From CAYOHP01 sp964403795 [NCBI: uncultured bacterium] (GTDB lineage: Bacteria > Muiribacteriota > UBA6191 > CAZXTJ01): a DNA stretch of 52,292 nucleotides. A program made the position numbers and the translations under genes. How positions within the stretch are numbered: position 1 is the stretch's first letter; each line of letters begins with the position of its first letter. The notes under the pieces are model-generated. The model was not told the DNA's origin and made no database searches. It saw only the letters and a list, made by a program, of their open reading frames with translations. This document shows positions 41,039 to 47,911 of this stretch, in pieces. The stretch is taken from assembly GCA_964403795.1 (NCBI GenBank), contig CAYOHP010000032.1, positions 1 through 52,292 of the forward strand, written 5' to 3'.

Positions 41039-41068
41039 ATCATGCACGACACCGGGGGCCGTCGGCAA
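41039..41068 (-). promoter_or_regulatory. Candidate promoter of serA
   Basis: Minus strand TTGCCG (41063-41068), an 18-bp spacer and CATGAT (41039-41044), then 9 nt to the serA ATG. The spacing repeats that seen before 19254, 29963 and 37010. Confidence 0.4.
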
Positions 41069-41079
41069 CGGACCGGCGG

Positions 41080-42375
41080 CTACGAGACCAGGAGTCGGCC
41101 GACCGCCAAGGCGAAGGTGAAGGCCGCCGCCAGGGCCGTGGCACAGAGGCCCAGGAACCCGTAGGGATACTCCGGGGCGGCTGGGCCGATGGCCCGGTCC
41201 GGGGCTACCGGCGGGATCTCGGGCGCCTCCGGACCGGCGGCCGGTGCCGGCGCGATCGGGTCCACCCGCATCCGATCCAGTTCCCGGCGGGAGGCCGAAG
41301 GATCGAACTCCAGGGTGGCATCGGGATCGGACCCGGGAAGAGGCTTCCTGGGATCGGGCCGACGGGTCCCGGCGACCAGGGGACGGGTGCGGACCAGGGT
41401 CTCGCTCCGGGACCGGAGGTCGGCCGGGGTGAGCTCCGCCAGCCCCTCGGAAAGACCCACCAGGAGGGGGAAGATCTCCTCCAGGGCCAGACCGGGGGGA
41501 GGCCGATGATCGGGATCGGGTACCAGGATCCGGTCCAGCCAGGCGGTGAGAGCAACCGGGATCCGGGGCGAGAGGCGGGGTGCGGTCGGACCGACCGGGT
41601 GGAGCATGCGATCGTGGGCTTCCTTGATCGCCTCGTGGATTCCCGAGGGGAGCTTGCCGGAGAGCAGGCGCAGCAGCACCAGGCCGAGCTGGTAGAGGTC
41701 GGTGGAGGGACCTTCCTGGCGCCGGGTCGTGAGCTGCTCGGGGGCCATGTAGGTGGGGGTCCCCACGATCATCCCCTGGGTGGTGACCCGGGCCACGTCC
41801 CGGGCCACCGCCAGTCCGAGGTCGACGAGAACCCCGGTCCCGTCGGGTCGGACCAGGATGTTGTCGGGCTTCAGGTCCCGGTGGACGATCCCGGCGGCGT
41901 GCAGGTCGAGCAGGCCGAGCACCACTCCCTGGAGGGCGAGCCCCACGACCTTGGCCCTGGCCTCGAGGTCCTGGGCCTCGCCGGCCACCTCGGCCAGCGG
42001 GCGGCCCTGGATGTACTCCATGGCCAGGACGAAACGACCGTCGGCGGAGAGGATCTGCCCGAACCGGGGCAGGTGGGGCGAGTCCAGCCGCTCCAGGATG
42101 GCGGCCTCGTGGCGGAGCCGGGAGAGTCCCGATTCCCCGATCGCCTCGGCGGCCACCTTGAGGGCGACCCGGCTGTCGTCGAACTCGGAGGCGGCGAGGT
42201 AGACCCTGGCCATCCCTCCGGTACCCAGGCGACGGACGATCCGGAAGCCGGGGATCCGGATCTCGGGAGGCGGGCGCGGGGCTGCCGTATCGCGAGGCAG
42301 CGGGACCGCGGCGCGCCCTTCGGACGCCCCGGCCTCCGCGTCCTGTACCACCGCCTCGAACCGTGGCTCGACCAT
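41080..42375 (-). CDS. Tail-anchored Ser/Thr protein kinase
   Basis: 431 residues. After a short N-terminal linker, the kinase domain (about 45-305) has the Gly loop LGTGGMARVYLA, VALKVA, the catalytic HRDLKPDN (Asp167), DLG in place of DFG, and APEQ. A Pro/Asp-rich linker follows. The only membrane helix is at the very end (FLGLCATALAAAFTFALAV), so the kinase would be inserted post-translationally with its domain in the cytosol; there is no external sensor. ATG at 42375 is chosen because a good promoter (42402-42429) lies 27 bp upstream, inside a longer open frame. It is divergent from the exported helical protein gene and upstream of serA. Confidence 0.88.
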   Translation of the reverse strand: MVEPRFEAVVQDAEAGASEGRAAVPLPRDTAAPRPPPEIRIPGFRIVRRLGTGGMARVYLAASEFDDSRVALKVAAEAIGESGLSRLRHEAAILERLDSPHLPRFGQILSADGRFVLAMEYIQGRPLAEVAGEAQDLEARAKVVGLALQGVVLGLLDLHAAGIVHRDLKPDNILVRPDGTGVLVDLGLAVARDVARVTTQGMIVGTPTYMAPEQLTTRRQEGPSTDLYQLGLVLLRLLSGKLPSGIHEAIKEAHDRMLHPVGPTAPRLSPRIPVALTAWLDRILVPDPDHRPPPGLALEEIFPLLVGLSEGLAELTPADLRSRSETLVRTRPLVAGTRRPDPRKPLPGSDPDATLEFDPSASRRELDRMRVDPIAPAPAAGPEAPEIPPVAPDRAIGPAAPEYPYGFLGLCATALAAAFTFALAVGRLLVS

Positions 42376-42401
42376 CCGACCGTCCCCTGGACCCTGAAGA
42401 G

Positions 42402-42429
42402 AGCCTACTCGCCCGGCAGGTCCCGTCAA
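42402..42429 (-). promoter_or_regulatory. Promoter of the tail-anchored kinase gene
   Basis: Minus strand TTGACG (42424-42429), a 16-bp spacer and TAGGCT (42402-42407): near-consensus boxes. Expected leader about 20 nt. It also rules out starts upstream of 42375. Confidence 0.6.
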
Positions 42430-42605
42430 TCCCCGGGAGCTCTCGTCGACGAGGTCCGGGAGGGCCCGATCCGGCCTTCCCCTGAAGACCCCGTCCGAGG
42501 AGCCCCTCCTTTCCATCGACATGGCGGACGGCTACTGGAACACCTCTTGCTTGGCATGGCACCAGGGAACGGCACCGGAACCTTGGCGGGTCCGGGCCCA
42601 AGGCA

Positions 42606-42632
42606 GGAAACCGGTTCCAGGAACGGGTTTCC
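42606..42632. repeat. 13-bp inverted repeat upstream of the exported helical protein gene
   Basis: GGAAACCGGTTCC, one base, then GGAACGGGTTTCC: 12 of 13 positions pair. It lies 66 bp before the ATG at 42699, without T-runs, so an operator is as likely as a terminator. Confidence 0.45.
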
Positions 42633-42698
42633 AGGGGGGCGGGCCAGGCAGGCCCGGCCCGGAAGCGGAACCGGCATGTGTCTCGGAGGTCTCCCTTG

Positions 42699-43643
42699 AT
42701 GGCTACCAGAGGATCCAGAGTCTCACGGGTCTCATCAGGACTGTGCATCGGGATCCTCTCGGTCGGCCTCCTGCTCGGGTCCGCGGCGTCCGGCGCGGCC
42801 GGCGTGGGGGCCGGTACCCGGTCGGCGCCCGAGGCCGAACGGGATCCCGACGCCCTGACCCTCGCGGAGGTCATCCGCCGGGTGGAGGCAGCGCCCCAGG
42901 AGGTCCGGCGCAAGGTCGCCCGCCAGTGTCTTCCCTTCGTCCGCCACATGGACCTCGAGGGGCTGCTCCGGCTCTCGGCCCTGGCCGACGGGACCGGCAA
43001 GAACCTCCAGACCGGGGCCATCCTCTACCGGGGCGTGGACGAACTGGTTGGGAACGTCACCCCGGAACAGGCCCGCGCCCTGATCGGACGCTTCGCCGAT
43101 GCCTACGGGTACCGCTTCAACATGGCGGAGAGGATCCTCCCGCATGTCGAAGCCATGACCCTGGTGGACGTCGCCCGCATGGTCGAGCTCTTCCCGGAAG
43201 GTCGGGAGTTCTTCGCCTCGGCGGTCCGGCACCTGGAGGGGGAGATCCCCTTCGAGACCGCCTTCGAGACCATCCGGAAGGCTGCCACCCAGGGGCTTGG
43301 CAGTCCGGCCGCGGTCGCCGCCCACCTGCTCCCCAAGATGGCCGGGATCCGGGCCGAGCAGCTCCTTGCCCTGGTCCAGGTGGCGGGCGACCCGGTGCAC
43401 AACCCCTGGCTGCTCTTCGAGGGGGCCGATTACCTGGTGGGGGGCGTCTCGGTGGCCCAGGCCGAGCGGTTCGTCCTGCCCCTGGCCAAGCGGCCGGAAC
43501 AGCAGAAGCGCCTGGCGCTCCGCCTGGTCGGCCAGCTCCGGCCCCGGGAACCCGAAGTGGTGGAGCGGTTCGCCGAGCTGCTCCCCGGCGGCGAAGTGCG
43601 CCGGGCGGTCCTGGAGCGGGGGCGCCGGCTGCTGGATCGCTGA
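42699..43643 (+). CDS. Exported alpha-helical protein of unknown function
   Basis: 314 residues. The N-terminus has a signal peptide with basic start and the core LCIGILSVGLLLGSAASGAAG. The mature part is helical, with repeated units of about 35-45 residues (for example GLLRLSALADGTGKNLQTGAIL, ELVGNVTPEQARALIGRFADAYGY, EAMTLVDVARMVELFPEGREF), suggesting a HEAT-like or other alpha-solenoid. No family recognised. ATG at 42699 has GGAGGT 8 nt upstream; earlier in-frame codons would place the ribosome site inside the gene. It is convergent with the paired exported proteins at 43750-45269. Confidence 0.72.
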   Translation: MATRGSRVSRVSSGLCIGILSVGLLLGSAASGAAGVGAGTRSAPEAERDPDALTLAEVIRRVEAAPQEVRRKVARQCLPFVRHMDLEGLLRLSALADGTGKNLQTGAILYRGVDELVGNVTPEQARALIGRFADAYGYRFNMAERILPHVEAMTLVDVARMVELFPEGREFFASAVRHLEGEIPFETAFETIRKAATQGLGSPAAVAAHLLPKMAGIRAEQLLALVQVAGDPVHNPWLLFEGADYLVGGVSVAQAERFVLPLAKRPEQQKRLALRLVGQLRPREPEVVERFAELLPGGEVRRAVLERGRRLLDR

Positions 43644-43713
43644 TCGGCCCTGGAGGAGTGCGCTTGGGAGCGGGCGCGGCGCCGGCACGGTCGGGGCCGG
43701 GGGGGACATGGCA

Positions 43714-43727
43714 GCGAGCCGGCTCGC
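43714..43727. repeat. 14-bp perfect palindrome between convergent genes
   Basis: GCGAGCCGGCTCGC in the 106-bp gap between the stops at 43643 and 43750. It may serve both genes as a weak terminator. It is followed by GCGCTCCGCTTCGC, slightly like part of the 47-kb repeat. Confidence 0.4.
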
Positions 43728-43749
43728 AGGCGCTCCGCTTCGCAGTCTC

Positions 43750-44514
43750 TCAGTCGGACGGCAGGTACTCGAGCGAGAGGTCCATCTCGATCCGGGTCCG
43801 GACGTCCTCCATGCCCAGTTCGGGAGGCCGCTTCAGGGTGAGCTCGAGGTCGCTCTCGAGGGCCGCGTTCATCAGCAGCCCCTTCTCGATGGCGAAGAGG
43901 ATCTCTCCGGCCGCTTCGAACTTGAGCCCGAGCGGGTTCTCGATCGCCGAGGCCTCGGCCGACTGGATCCTCACCCCGATCCGGGCGCAGGCCAGGCCCG
44001 AGACCGTCTCGTGCCCGATCACGGTATAGCGGACCTGGACCGGGACCGGGATCTCGGCCGAGGGAGGGAGTCCGTCGGTCCAGGACCCTCCCACCTCGAT
44101 CGGATCGACCGGGAAGACCATGCGCAGCGGGGAGAGCGGGGGACCGGCCGCTTCTCCCTGGAGGATCTTTCCCCGCGGATCCATCCGCATGGTGGCCTCC
44201 CGGGGCGGCATCATCTTCTGGTCGCTCCCGGCCATGCTGACCCGCCCCGCGTCCACCCGGGTCAGCACCCGGGCCACCCCGTCATCGCCCACCGCCAGCA
44301 CCCTCTGGGTCATGTGGAGGGTGGTCTGCATGTGGGACTGCTGGGTGGCCTCGCCCAACTGGACCGCGGTCAGCGAGGCCAGAGTGAGGCGGTAGTTGGC
44401 TTCCTCGCCCGCCCGGAAGTGGTAGCGCAGCGGGAGGCCGGCGGCCCGGACGATCCCCGGGACGAGGCCCAGGGCCAGGGCCAGGACCCGGACGGTGCGC
44501 CTCAGTACTGCCAC
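43750..44514 (-). CDS. Exported protein, paralog of the upstream gene product
   Basis: 254 residues with a signal peptide (VRVLALALGLVPGIVRA, then AGLPLRY). The mature domain is beta-rich and follows the same plan as the product of the gene at 44502: RYxFxxGExxxY near the start, a GKIL block, VFP..EVGGSWTDGLPPS, then YTVIGHETVSGLACARI and a C-terminal RTRIEMDLSLEY. I do not know the function; the shape suggests a periplasmic lipid- or ligand-binding barrel (inference). The GTG at 44514 overlaps the previous gene by 13 bp, so translation is coupled and the two probably act together. Confidence 0.75.
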   Translation of the reverse strand: MAVLRRTVRVLALALGLVPGIVRAAGLPLRYHFRAGEEANYRLTLASLTAVQLGEATQQSHMQTTLHMTQRVLAVGDDGVARVLTRVDAGRVSMAGSDQKMMPPREATMRMDPRGKILQGEAAGPPLSPLRMVFPVDPIEVGGSWTDGLPPSAEIPVPVQVRYTVIGHETVSGLACARIGVRIQSAEASAIENPLGLKFEAAGEILFAIEKGLLMNAALESDLELTLKRPPELGMEDVRTRIEMDLSLEYLPSD

Positions 44515-45269
44515 TCCATCTTCATGTCCATGTTCATGCGGGTGATGATCGACTCCGGCTTGTTGTTGACGACCCGCTTGAGGACCATCTTCATCGCCGA
44601 CTTGACCTCGTTCTTGACCATCATCCCCTCGTCATAGGCGAAGTAGATGACGCCGTCGGCCGAGACCTCGAGCGAGAGCCCCTCGATGCTGGCTTCCTTG
44701 CCCGAGCGGACCTCGGAGACGACCTTGATGCAGTTCTTGCCCTTGATGGTCTCGAACCCGACGATCTTGTAGGTCACGTTCAGGCTGATCGGCACCTGGA
44801 GCGAGGGTGGGATCTCGTTGGACCAGCTGCTCCCGACCTCGAGCTCCTTGTCGGGGAACACCAGCTGCATCTGGCTGAGGTTCAGGTTGTTGTTGAGGCC
44901 CTGGGTGTTGACGATCTTGCCGTCGGGGTGCATCTCGGTGCGGACCTTCTGGCCCACGTTGGGGATGACCGAGGTGGTCCCGTTGACGTTGATGCGGCCC
45001 GAGTCGATCACGGTGGTGATCCCGAGCACCCCGGACTCGGTGGCCTCGTCGACGTTCTGGGTCAGGAAGATCTCGGTGGTCAGGTCGGTCTTCTGCCGGC
45101 GGTCGGCCACGAACACGGTGGTGTGGCCTTCCATGATCATCTGGTAGGAGGCCTTGTCCCCCGGCTTGCCCTTGTAGCGGAGCTTGACGCCCGCCTCGGA
45201 GCTGCCCGGGAGGACGAGCGCCAAGGCCAGGAGCAGCCAGGCTCCGGTCCGGTTTCCAGCACGGGTCAT
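44502..45269 (-). CDS. Exported protein, paralog of the downstream gene product
   Basis: 255 residues with a signal peptide (AWLLLALALVLPGSSEAG). The mature part has KLRYKGKPGDKASYQM, HPDGKIVNTQ, VFPDKELEVGSSWSNEIPP and YKIVGFETIKGKNCIKV, matching the neighbour block for block. Its Lys/Asn content is higher than that of surrounding genes. The ATG at 45269 has AGGAGG 5 nt upstream and a near-consensus promoter at 45318-45346, so this gene heads the pair and is probably well expressed. The stop lies inside the next gene. Function unknown. Confidence 0.78.
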   Translation of the reverse strand: MTRAGNRTGAWLLLALALVLPGSSEAGVKLRYKGKPGDKASYQMIMEGHTTVFVADRRQKTDLTTEIFLTQNVDEATESGVLGITTVIDSGRINVNGTTSVIPNVGQKVRTEMHPDGKIVNTQGLNNNLNLSQMQLVFPDKELEVGSSWSNEIPPSLQVPISLNVTYKIVGFETIKGKNCIKVVSEVRSGKEASIEGLSLEVSADGVIYFAYDEGMMVKNEVKSAMKMVLKRVVNNKPESIITRMNMDMKMEWQY

Positions 45270-45595
45270 GAAATCCTCCTGGGGCTCTTGGATCCGCTCG
45301 GGATCAGGGTCCAGGCCACGGTAACACGGTGTTTCATGGCTGTCAAAGCAGGTCGGGGAGCGACCCGGGCCGCACCGATCCGGGGCCTGTGCCCTCGAAC
45401 ATGTCAAAGGCCGGATCCGGTTCGCGTCGACTCGGGGAGATCCCTACCTCCTTCTGTCGAGCCAAGGCGGGAAAGGTTGCGTCGCGCGTACTAGAGTTGG
45501 AGCTCCGGTCGGGATTCCCGTCCCCGGTCGCCCCGATCGGGGGGCCCCGGGGATCCCGAGCAGCCAGCTCCCCGTCCGTTCCGGAGGCCGACTCC
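45270..45595. other. Divergent intergenic region, 326 bp
   Basis: It contains the strong leftward promoter at 45318-45346 and a second TTTGACA (minus strand, near 45400) without a matching -10 box. On the plus strand TAGAGT (45492-45497) could be a -10 for the permease, but no -35 is seen. The GGAGG ribosome site of the permease lies at its right end. No RNA gene recognised. Confidence 0.45.
45318..45346 (-). promoter_or_regulatory. Near-consensus sigma-70 promoter
   Basis: Minus strand TTGACA (45341-45346), a 17-bp spacer and TACCGT (45318-45323). The -35 box is perfect and the -10 shows that TACNNT is this organism's usual form. Leader about 42 nt to the ATG at 45269. Confidence 0.7.
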
Positions 45596-46756
45596 ATGCC
45601 GCTCCCGCTGGTCCTGGCGATCCGCAGCCTGGTGATCCGCCGCTTCCAGACCGGGCTGGCGATCCTGGGGGTGGCCCTGGGGGTGTTGGCACTCACGCTG
45701 ATCCTGGGGATCCAGAACGGCTTTCGCGAGGCCTTCGTGCGCCAGATCCTGGAGACCAGCGCCCACCTCACCCTGGCCGCCCCCGGGGCGCGCCTGGGCG
45801 ACGTGGAAGGACGCCTGGCGACCCTTCGTGCCCTGCCCGGCGTCTCGGGTGCGGCCCCCGCCATCCTCGGGCAGGGGATCCTGGAGGCCGGGCATGCGTT
45901 CTCGGGGGTGAACTTCAAGGCCATCGATCCGGAGCAGGAGACGGCCGTCACCCGCCTGCTGGGGTTCGTGATCGAGGGCGAGGCCAGCTTCTCCGGACCC
46001 CAGGAGATCCTGGTCGGATCGCGCCTGGCCAAGGACCTGCGCTTGAAACCGGGCGATCCGGTCAAGCTCGTGCTCCCGGGTGGGGAGCTCTACGACATGT
46101 GGGTCCGCGGGGTCCTCGACTCCGGCGTCGGCGCCATCGATGCCCAGACCATCCTGGTGAGCCTCCGGTTCGCGGCCCGGGCCATGGGCTTCAAGGACGG
46201 GGTCAGCCACCTGTTCGTGGCCTGCCGCGATCCCGAGCAGGCCCCCGCGATCGCGGCCGAGGCGGCCCGGGCCACCGGGCTGGTCCCGGAGACCTGGCAG
46301 GACAGCCACCGGACCCTGCTGAAGGCCATGGAGCTGGAACGGCGAGCCATGTTCGTGATCATCGCGCTCACCCTTATGGTGGCCGGTTTCGGGGTCTCCA
46401 ACGTGCTCACCCTGATGGTCACCGAGAAGTACCGGGACGTCGGCATCCTGCGGTCGCTCGGTCTCTCGGCGAGCGGTGTGCTCGGGGCCTTCCTCTTCCA
46501 GGGCCTGTTGATCGGGATCGGGGGGACGCTCCTGGGCGTGGGCCTGTCGCTCGGCCTCGGGAGCCTGCTGGAGATCTACCCCATCCCCCTCCCGGGGGAC
46601 ATCTACTACGCCGACACCTTGCCGATCCGCTTCTCGGCGAGGGAGTTCCTGGCCATCTCGGTCCTGTCCCTGGTGGTCACCGCCCTGGCCGGGCTTCCTT
46701 CGGCCCGCAAGGCGGTGCGGGTGGATCCTGCGGAGGTGGTCCATGGGGCCTGGTGA
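45596..46756 (+). CDS. LolC/E-like FtsX-family ABC permease
   Basis: 386 residues with the MacB/LolC plan: one helix at about 18-40, a periplasmic domain of about 220 residues, then three helices (about 258-280, 300-330, 350-372). The family signature before the second block reads EKYRDVGILRSLG. LolCDE moves lipoproteins from the inner membrane toward LolA. No LolD-type ATPase is adjacent, so the ATPase must be encoded elsewhere. ATG at 45596 has GGAGG 8 nt upstream. The next gene encodes a putative lipoprotein and overlaps by 14 bp, which agrees with a role in lipoprotein export but may be coincidence. Confidence 0.88.
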   Translation: MPLPLVLAIRSLVIRRFQTGLAILGVALGVLALTLILGIQNGFREAFVRQILETSAHLTLAAPGARLGDVEGRLATLRALPGVSGAAPAILGQGILEAGHAFSGVNFKAIDPEQETAVTRLLGFVIEGEASFSGPQEILVGSRLAKDLRLKPGDPVKLVLPGGELYDMWVRGVLDSGVGAIDAQTILVSLRFAARAMGFKDGVSHLFVACRDPEQAPAIAAEAARATGLVPETWQDSHRTLLKAMELERRAMFVIIALTLMVAGFGVSNVLTLMVTEKYRDVGILRSLGLSASGVLGAFLFQGLLIGIGGTLLGVGLSLGLGSLLEIYPIPLPGDIYYADTLPIRFSAREFLAISVLSLVVTALAGLPSARKAVRVDPAEVVHGAW

Positions 46757-47609
46757 TCCCGGTTGCGAGGGGCGCTCCGGCTCCCGCCCCGAGTCCCGCC
46801 TCCGGGCAGGGACCAGGATGTCCCTGGTCCTCGGATCCCTGGTGCTGGCGGGGCTCGGCTGCGAGCAGCCGGACTACAGCGGGGCGTCCTTCAAGCCTCC
46901 GGGGGAAGGCGGGAAGCGGGGCGACCTGGTGCTCTACGCCTTCCGCCCCGGGGGGCGCCAGGTGCCCTGGGGGGACGGAGCCCTCTATCACAGGACCTCG
47001 CCCGTGACCCGGGACGGCGATCCGGTCGCCTTCGAAGTGTCGGTCGACGGCGGCCCATGGCGCACCGCGGCGGCCGACCGCGGACTCCGGTTGGCGCTGG
47101 TCGCCGGTACCCATGGGTTGGCGGTCCGGATCGGGGATCGCCTCGTGAAGACCCCGGTCGAGGTGGTGGCCGATCGCCTCGAGATGTGGCTTTGGTCGAT
47201 CGAGGCCGAGGGCCGGGTGACGGGGGTGGGCTCCAGTTGGCCGCGCACCGAGCTCCTGGCGGTGCCCCGGGCCGAGGCGGCCTCGGCCTTCGGTGCCTTC
47301 TCGGATCTTGCGACCGCCCTCGAATCCGCCCTGGAAAGGGCCCGGGCCGAAGAGCTGACCCGGCTCCTGGTCGAGGACTTCCGGGATCCGCTCGGAGGCC
47401 GCGGCGATCTCGTGAAGCATCTGGTGCTACAGGCCGAGTCGGGTCGCCCGGTAGCCCTGGTCGGCGACCGCTTCTTCCAGGTCGAGAGCCAGGACCGGGC
47501 CCGCCTCCATGTCGTCCTCGAATCCGAGGGCAAGAGAACCTACCCGACCTTCGAGCTGGTCCGCGATCCCCGCGGCCCTGGCGGCTGGCGCCTCCGCAAC
47601 ATGTACTAG
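46743..47609 (+). CDS. Putative lipoprotein of unknown function
   Basis: 288 residues. A hydrophobic stretch MSLVLGSLVLAGLGC ends in Cys, resembling a lipobox though with Leu at -2 instead of a small residue. The mature part is mixed alpha/beta, starting with a Gly/Lys-rich linker; no family recognised. ATG at 46743 is chosen because GGAGGT stands 5 nt upstream and it overlaps the permease stop by 14 bp; that leaves a 25-residue n-region. The inner ATG at 46818 would give a neat 15-residue signal peptide and has AGGGA upstream, so it is a real alternative. The stop is followed by the repeat region. Confidence 0.68.
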   Translation: MGPGDPGCEGRSGSRPESRLRAGTRMSLVLGSLVLAGLGCEQPDYSGASFKPPGEGGKRGDLVLYAFRPGGRQVPWGDGALYHRTSPVTRDGDPVAFEVSVDGGPWRTAAADRGLRLALVAGTHGLAVRIGDRLVKTPVEVVADRLEMWLWSIEAEGRVTGVGSSWPRTELLAVPRAEAASAFGAFSDLATALESALERARAEELTRLLVEDFRDPLGGRGDLVKHLVLQAESGRPVALVGDRFFQVESQDRARLHVVLESEGKRTYPTFELVRDPRGPGGWRLRNMY

Positions 47610-47623
47610 TTTGCAGCTCGCCC

Positions 47624-47735
47624 CAAGGGCCTCGCCAGCGACGGGTTCCGCCTCCGCTGCTTCCCCCGGCGAAGCCGGGGGCGCTCCGGCTTCACCCGTG
47701 GATCGGAACCCGCCTGGAGGGTGCGGGCCCCTCCG
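47624..47735. repeat. Copy A of an intergenic hairpin repeat
   Basis: Starts with the 22 bp shared with copy C at 39426. It then includes an 80-bp block (47656-47735) identical to copy B. The centre is a perfect 8-bp hairpin, CCCCCGGC-GAA-GCCGGGGG, with an outer ACGGGT/ACCCGT pairing. It begins 15 bp after the lipoprotein gene stop. No open frame of its own is convincing. Confidence 0.75.
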
Positions 47736-47738
47736 GGG

Positions 47739-47764
47739 GGTTTGGGGGGTCGTCCCCCCAAACC
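47739..47764. terminator. Perfect 11-bp hairpin between convergent genes
   Basis: GGTTTGGGGGG-TCGT-CCCCCCAAACC lies between repeat copies A and B. The stem is perfect with a 4-nt loop and works on either strand, as a bidirectional terminator would. It is followed by AATT, not by a long T-run. Confidence 0.55.
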
Positions 47765-47822
47765 AATTCCTGCAGCCCGCAGGGCTGCCGCTCTGGAGGT
47801 GGCCCGTCGGGCCGCCGCCTGC

Positions 47823-47902
47823 GCTGCTTCCCCCGGCGAAGCCGGGGGCGCTCCGGCTTCACCCGTGGATCGGAACCCGCCTGGAGGGTGCGGGCCCCTC
47901 CG
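47823..47902. repeat. Copy B of an intergenic hairpin repeat
   Basis: 80 bp identical to 47656-47735 in the same orientation, 167 bp apart; a few bases to the left also match with one difference. It ends 9 bp before the stop of the DUF4340-like gene. The identity suggests a recent duplication, unlike copy C. Confidence 0.8.
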
Positions 47903-47911
47903 CAGAACCTA

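Larger units (their letters stand above)
42376..42698. other. Divergent intergenic region, 323 bp
   Basis: It holds the kinase promoter (42402-42429), an inverted repeat (42606-42632) and the GGAGGT ribosome site (42685-42690) of the gene to the right. I found no convincing sigma-70 promoter for the rightward gene and no RNA gene. Confidence 0.5.

Noticed and set aside
42376-42522. N-terminal extension of the tail-anchored kinase up to 42522
   Set aside because: It would run through a near-consensus promoter, and the added residues are low-complexity without homology.
47624-47902. Insertion sequence or CRISPR array
   Set aside because: No transposase frame, no terminal inverted repeats with target duplication, and only two identical units 167 bp apart without a regular repeat-spacer pattern.
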